Below are positions 10,965-12,025 of a stretch of DNA of 12,025 nt, one piece after another. Numbering within the stretch: the first letter of the stretch is position 1; the number at the start of each line of letters is the position of its first letter. This DNA is from DAOTZS01 sp034434335 (GTDB taxonomy: Bacteria > Chloroflexota > Anaerolineae > CG2-30-64-16). Position numbers and translations under genes: made by a program. Location: positions 1-12,025 of the forward strand of contig DAOTZS010000243.1 of assembly GCA_034434335.1 (NCBI GenBank). Reading direction: 5' to 3'. Under the pieces are notes generated by a model. That model had not been told where the DNA came from. It searched no databases and saw nothing but the letters and a program-made list of their open reading frames with translations.

Positions 10965-12025
10965 ATGCGATATAAATGGTTCCCAATCCTTGTCCTGGTA
11001 CTGGCGTTGAGCCTGGCCTTTGGCAGCGTTGCCCGAGCGCAGGAGAAGACCCTCTACTGGCAGCGCTACGACGTGGATATCAGCGTGCGGCTAAACGGCG
11101 ACCTGCGCGTGGTTGAGACGCAGGAGTTGGTGTTCACCAGTGGCACCTTCCGCTACGGCCAGCGTGAGATCGCCCTCAACCGCCTCAGCAGCATCGGGGA
11201 AGTCACGGTCGGTGAGCTGGGTGGGCCTGAGTATCGCCTGTCGAGCAGCGGCGAGCCGTACACTTACAATGTCTTTGAGGAGGGCGGCTACCTGAAGATC
11301 CGTTACAACTTCCCGCCCAGCACCGACACCCGCCGCACCATCGTCATCGGCTACACAGTCTCAGGGGCTCTGCGCTACTATCCTGACAAGGGCGTGGACC
11401 AGCTCTACTGGAAAGCGATCCCTGGGGGCAACCCCTTCCCGACCCAGTCTTCCTTGATCACCCTGCATCTGCCCGAAGGGGCCACCTTCACCAACTACGG
11501 CCTGTACGGAGCAGAGGGGGAAGCCACCTTCCAGCCCGGCCAGCGGGATGCCACGATCAGGGTGAAGGGGCGCATCGCGGCCGGCCAGGAAGTCGAGGTG
11601 GTGGCCGAGTGGCCGCACGGGATCGTGGCCGGCACGCCGCAGCCATGGCAAAAGGAGTTAGATGCCCAGGCCGAAGCGGCCAGACGTCAGCAGGAACTGC
11701 GCGCGACCTGGGGGCCGGTGCTAAACCTGGGCTTCGGCGCCCTGGGTGGCCTGTTCGCCATCGGGGGCCCAGTGCTGCTCTACCTGTGGTGGTATCGCCG
11801 TGGGCGTGACGCGCCCGTGGGCCTGGTCGCCGACTACCTGCCGGAGCCTCCTGCCGATCTGCCGGCGGGGCTGGCCGGGACCTTGCTGGATGAAAGCGCC
11901 GACCTGCAGGACATCCTGGCCACCATCCTGGACCTGGCCCGCCGCGGGGTGTTGGAGATCGAAGAGGTCAAGGAACCGGGCTTCCTGGGCATAGGCGGCA
12001 CGACAGATTATGTCTACAGAAAGCG
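10965..12025 (+). CDS. DUF2207-type membrane protein with signal peptide, N-terminal part
   Basis: An open frame from ATG 10965 to the right edge, 353 codons, without stop, so the C-terminus is missing. GAGGAG (10952-10957) lies 7 nt before the ATG. Residues 1-25 are a signal peptide: Lys/Arg start, hydrophobic core FPILVLVLALSLAFG, and ARA-Q cleavage site. Then comes an extracytoplasmic beta-rich domain (about 27-225) beginning YDVDISVRLNGDLRVVETQELVF, the pattern of the DUF2207 domain (YciQ-like proteins); a short charged helix (about 229-246, rich in Ala/Gln/Arg); a membrane span (about 251-276, ending YLWWYRRGRD); and a cytoplasmic part with LPEPPADLPAGLAGTLLDESADLQDILATILDLARRG, also typical of the family. 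Function unknown in general; a cell-envelope role is inferred from topology. Family call is from remembered pattern, not a search. Confidence 0.82.
   Translation, partial: MRYKWFPILVLVLALSLAFGSVARAQEKTLYWQRYDVDISVRLNGDLRVVETQELVFTSGTFRYGQREIALNRLSSIGEVTVGELGGPEYRLSSSGEPYTYNVFEEGGYLKIRYNFPPSTDTRRTIVIGYTVSGALRYYPDKGVDQLYWKAIPGGNPFPTQSSLITLHLPEGATFTNYGLYGAEGEATFQPGQRDATIRVKGRIAAGQEVEVVAEWPHGIVAGTPQPWQKELDAQAEAARRQQELRATWGPVLNLGFGALGGLFAIGGPVLLYLWWYRRGRDAPVGLVADYLPEPPADLPAGLAGTLLDESADLQDILATILDLARRGVLEIEEVKEPGFLGIGGTTDYVYRK

Overview
The window looks like chromosomal DNA from a GC-rich bacterium. Gene style and protein wording suggest a Chloroflexota relative, but that is inference from a reading by eye; no search was run. 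Most of it is one branched-chain amino acid operon on the minus strand, in transcription order promoter (7839-7867), attenuator leader, ilvB, ilvN, ilvC, leuA, leuC, leuD. leuD runs off the left edge. Together these genes make the two large steps of Ile/Val/Leu synthesis: acetohydroxyacid synthase (IlvBN), ketol-acid reductoisomerase (IlvC), isopropylmalate synthase (LeuA) and isopropylmalate isomerase (LeuCD). ilvD and leuB are not in view.

The best find is the ilvB leader. A sigma70-type promoter (TTGACA-N17-TAAACT) is followed by an unannotated 28-codon reading frame (7721-7807, minus) in which 11 residues are Leu, Ile or Val, ten of them within residues 7-18. Its 3' half and the sequence after it can form either a long anti-antiterminator helix or a perfect 11-bp antiterminator, the latter excluding a textbook intrinsic terminator (12-bp stem plus six U). 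This is the full layout of ribosome-mediated transcription attenuation.

The second find is a family of three 190-191 bp non-coding elements in three of the five gene junctions of the operon. They share 11-bp terminal inverted repeats beginning GTAA and are flanked by 8-bp direct repeats (8/8, 7/8 and 6/8 identical). These traits fit IS66-family MITEs. Two of them sit exactly 7 nt after a TAG stop codon and directly before the next gene's Shine-Dalgarno sequence, so the ancestral junctions can be rebuilt. A different inverted-repeat element (5005-5182) lies between ilvN and ilvC and has a partial copy at 10836-10947; both carry a 16-17 bp hairpin with a compensatory base-pair change.

To the right of the operon promoter come coaBC (minus, coenzyme A synthesis, with a 20-residue in-frame insertion bounded by a small inverted repeat), a divergent pair of clear promoters, an MFS transporter (plus), and the N-terminal 353 residues of a secreted/membrane DUF2207-type protein (plus) that runs off the right edge. 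No RNA genes, CRISPR array or transposase gene were found.
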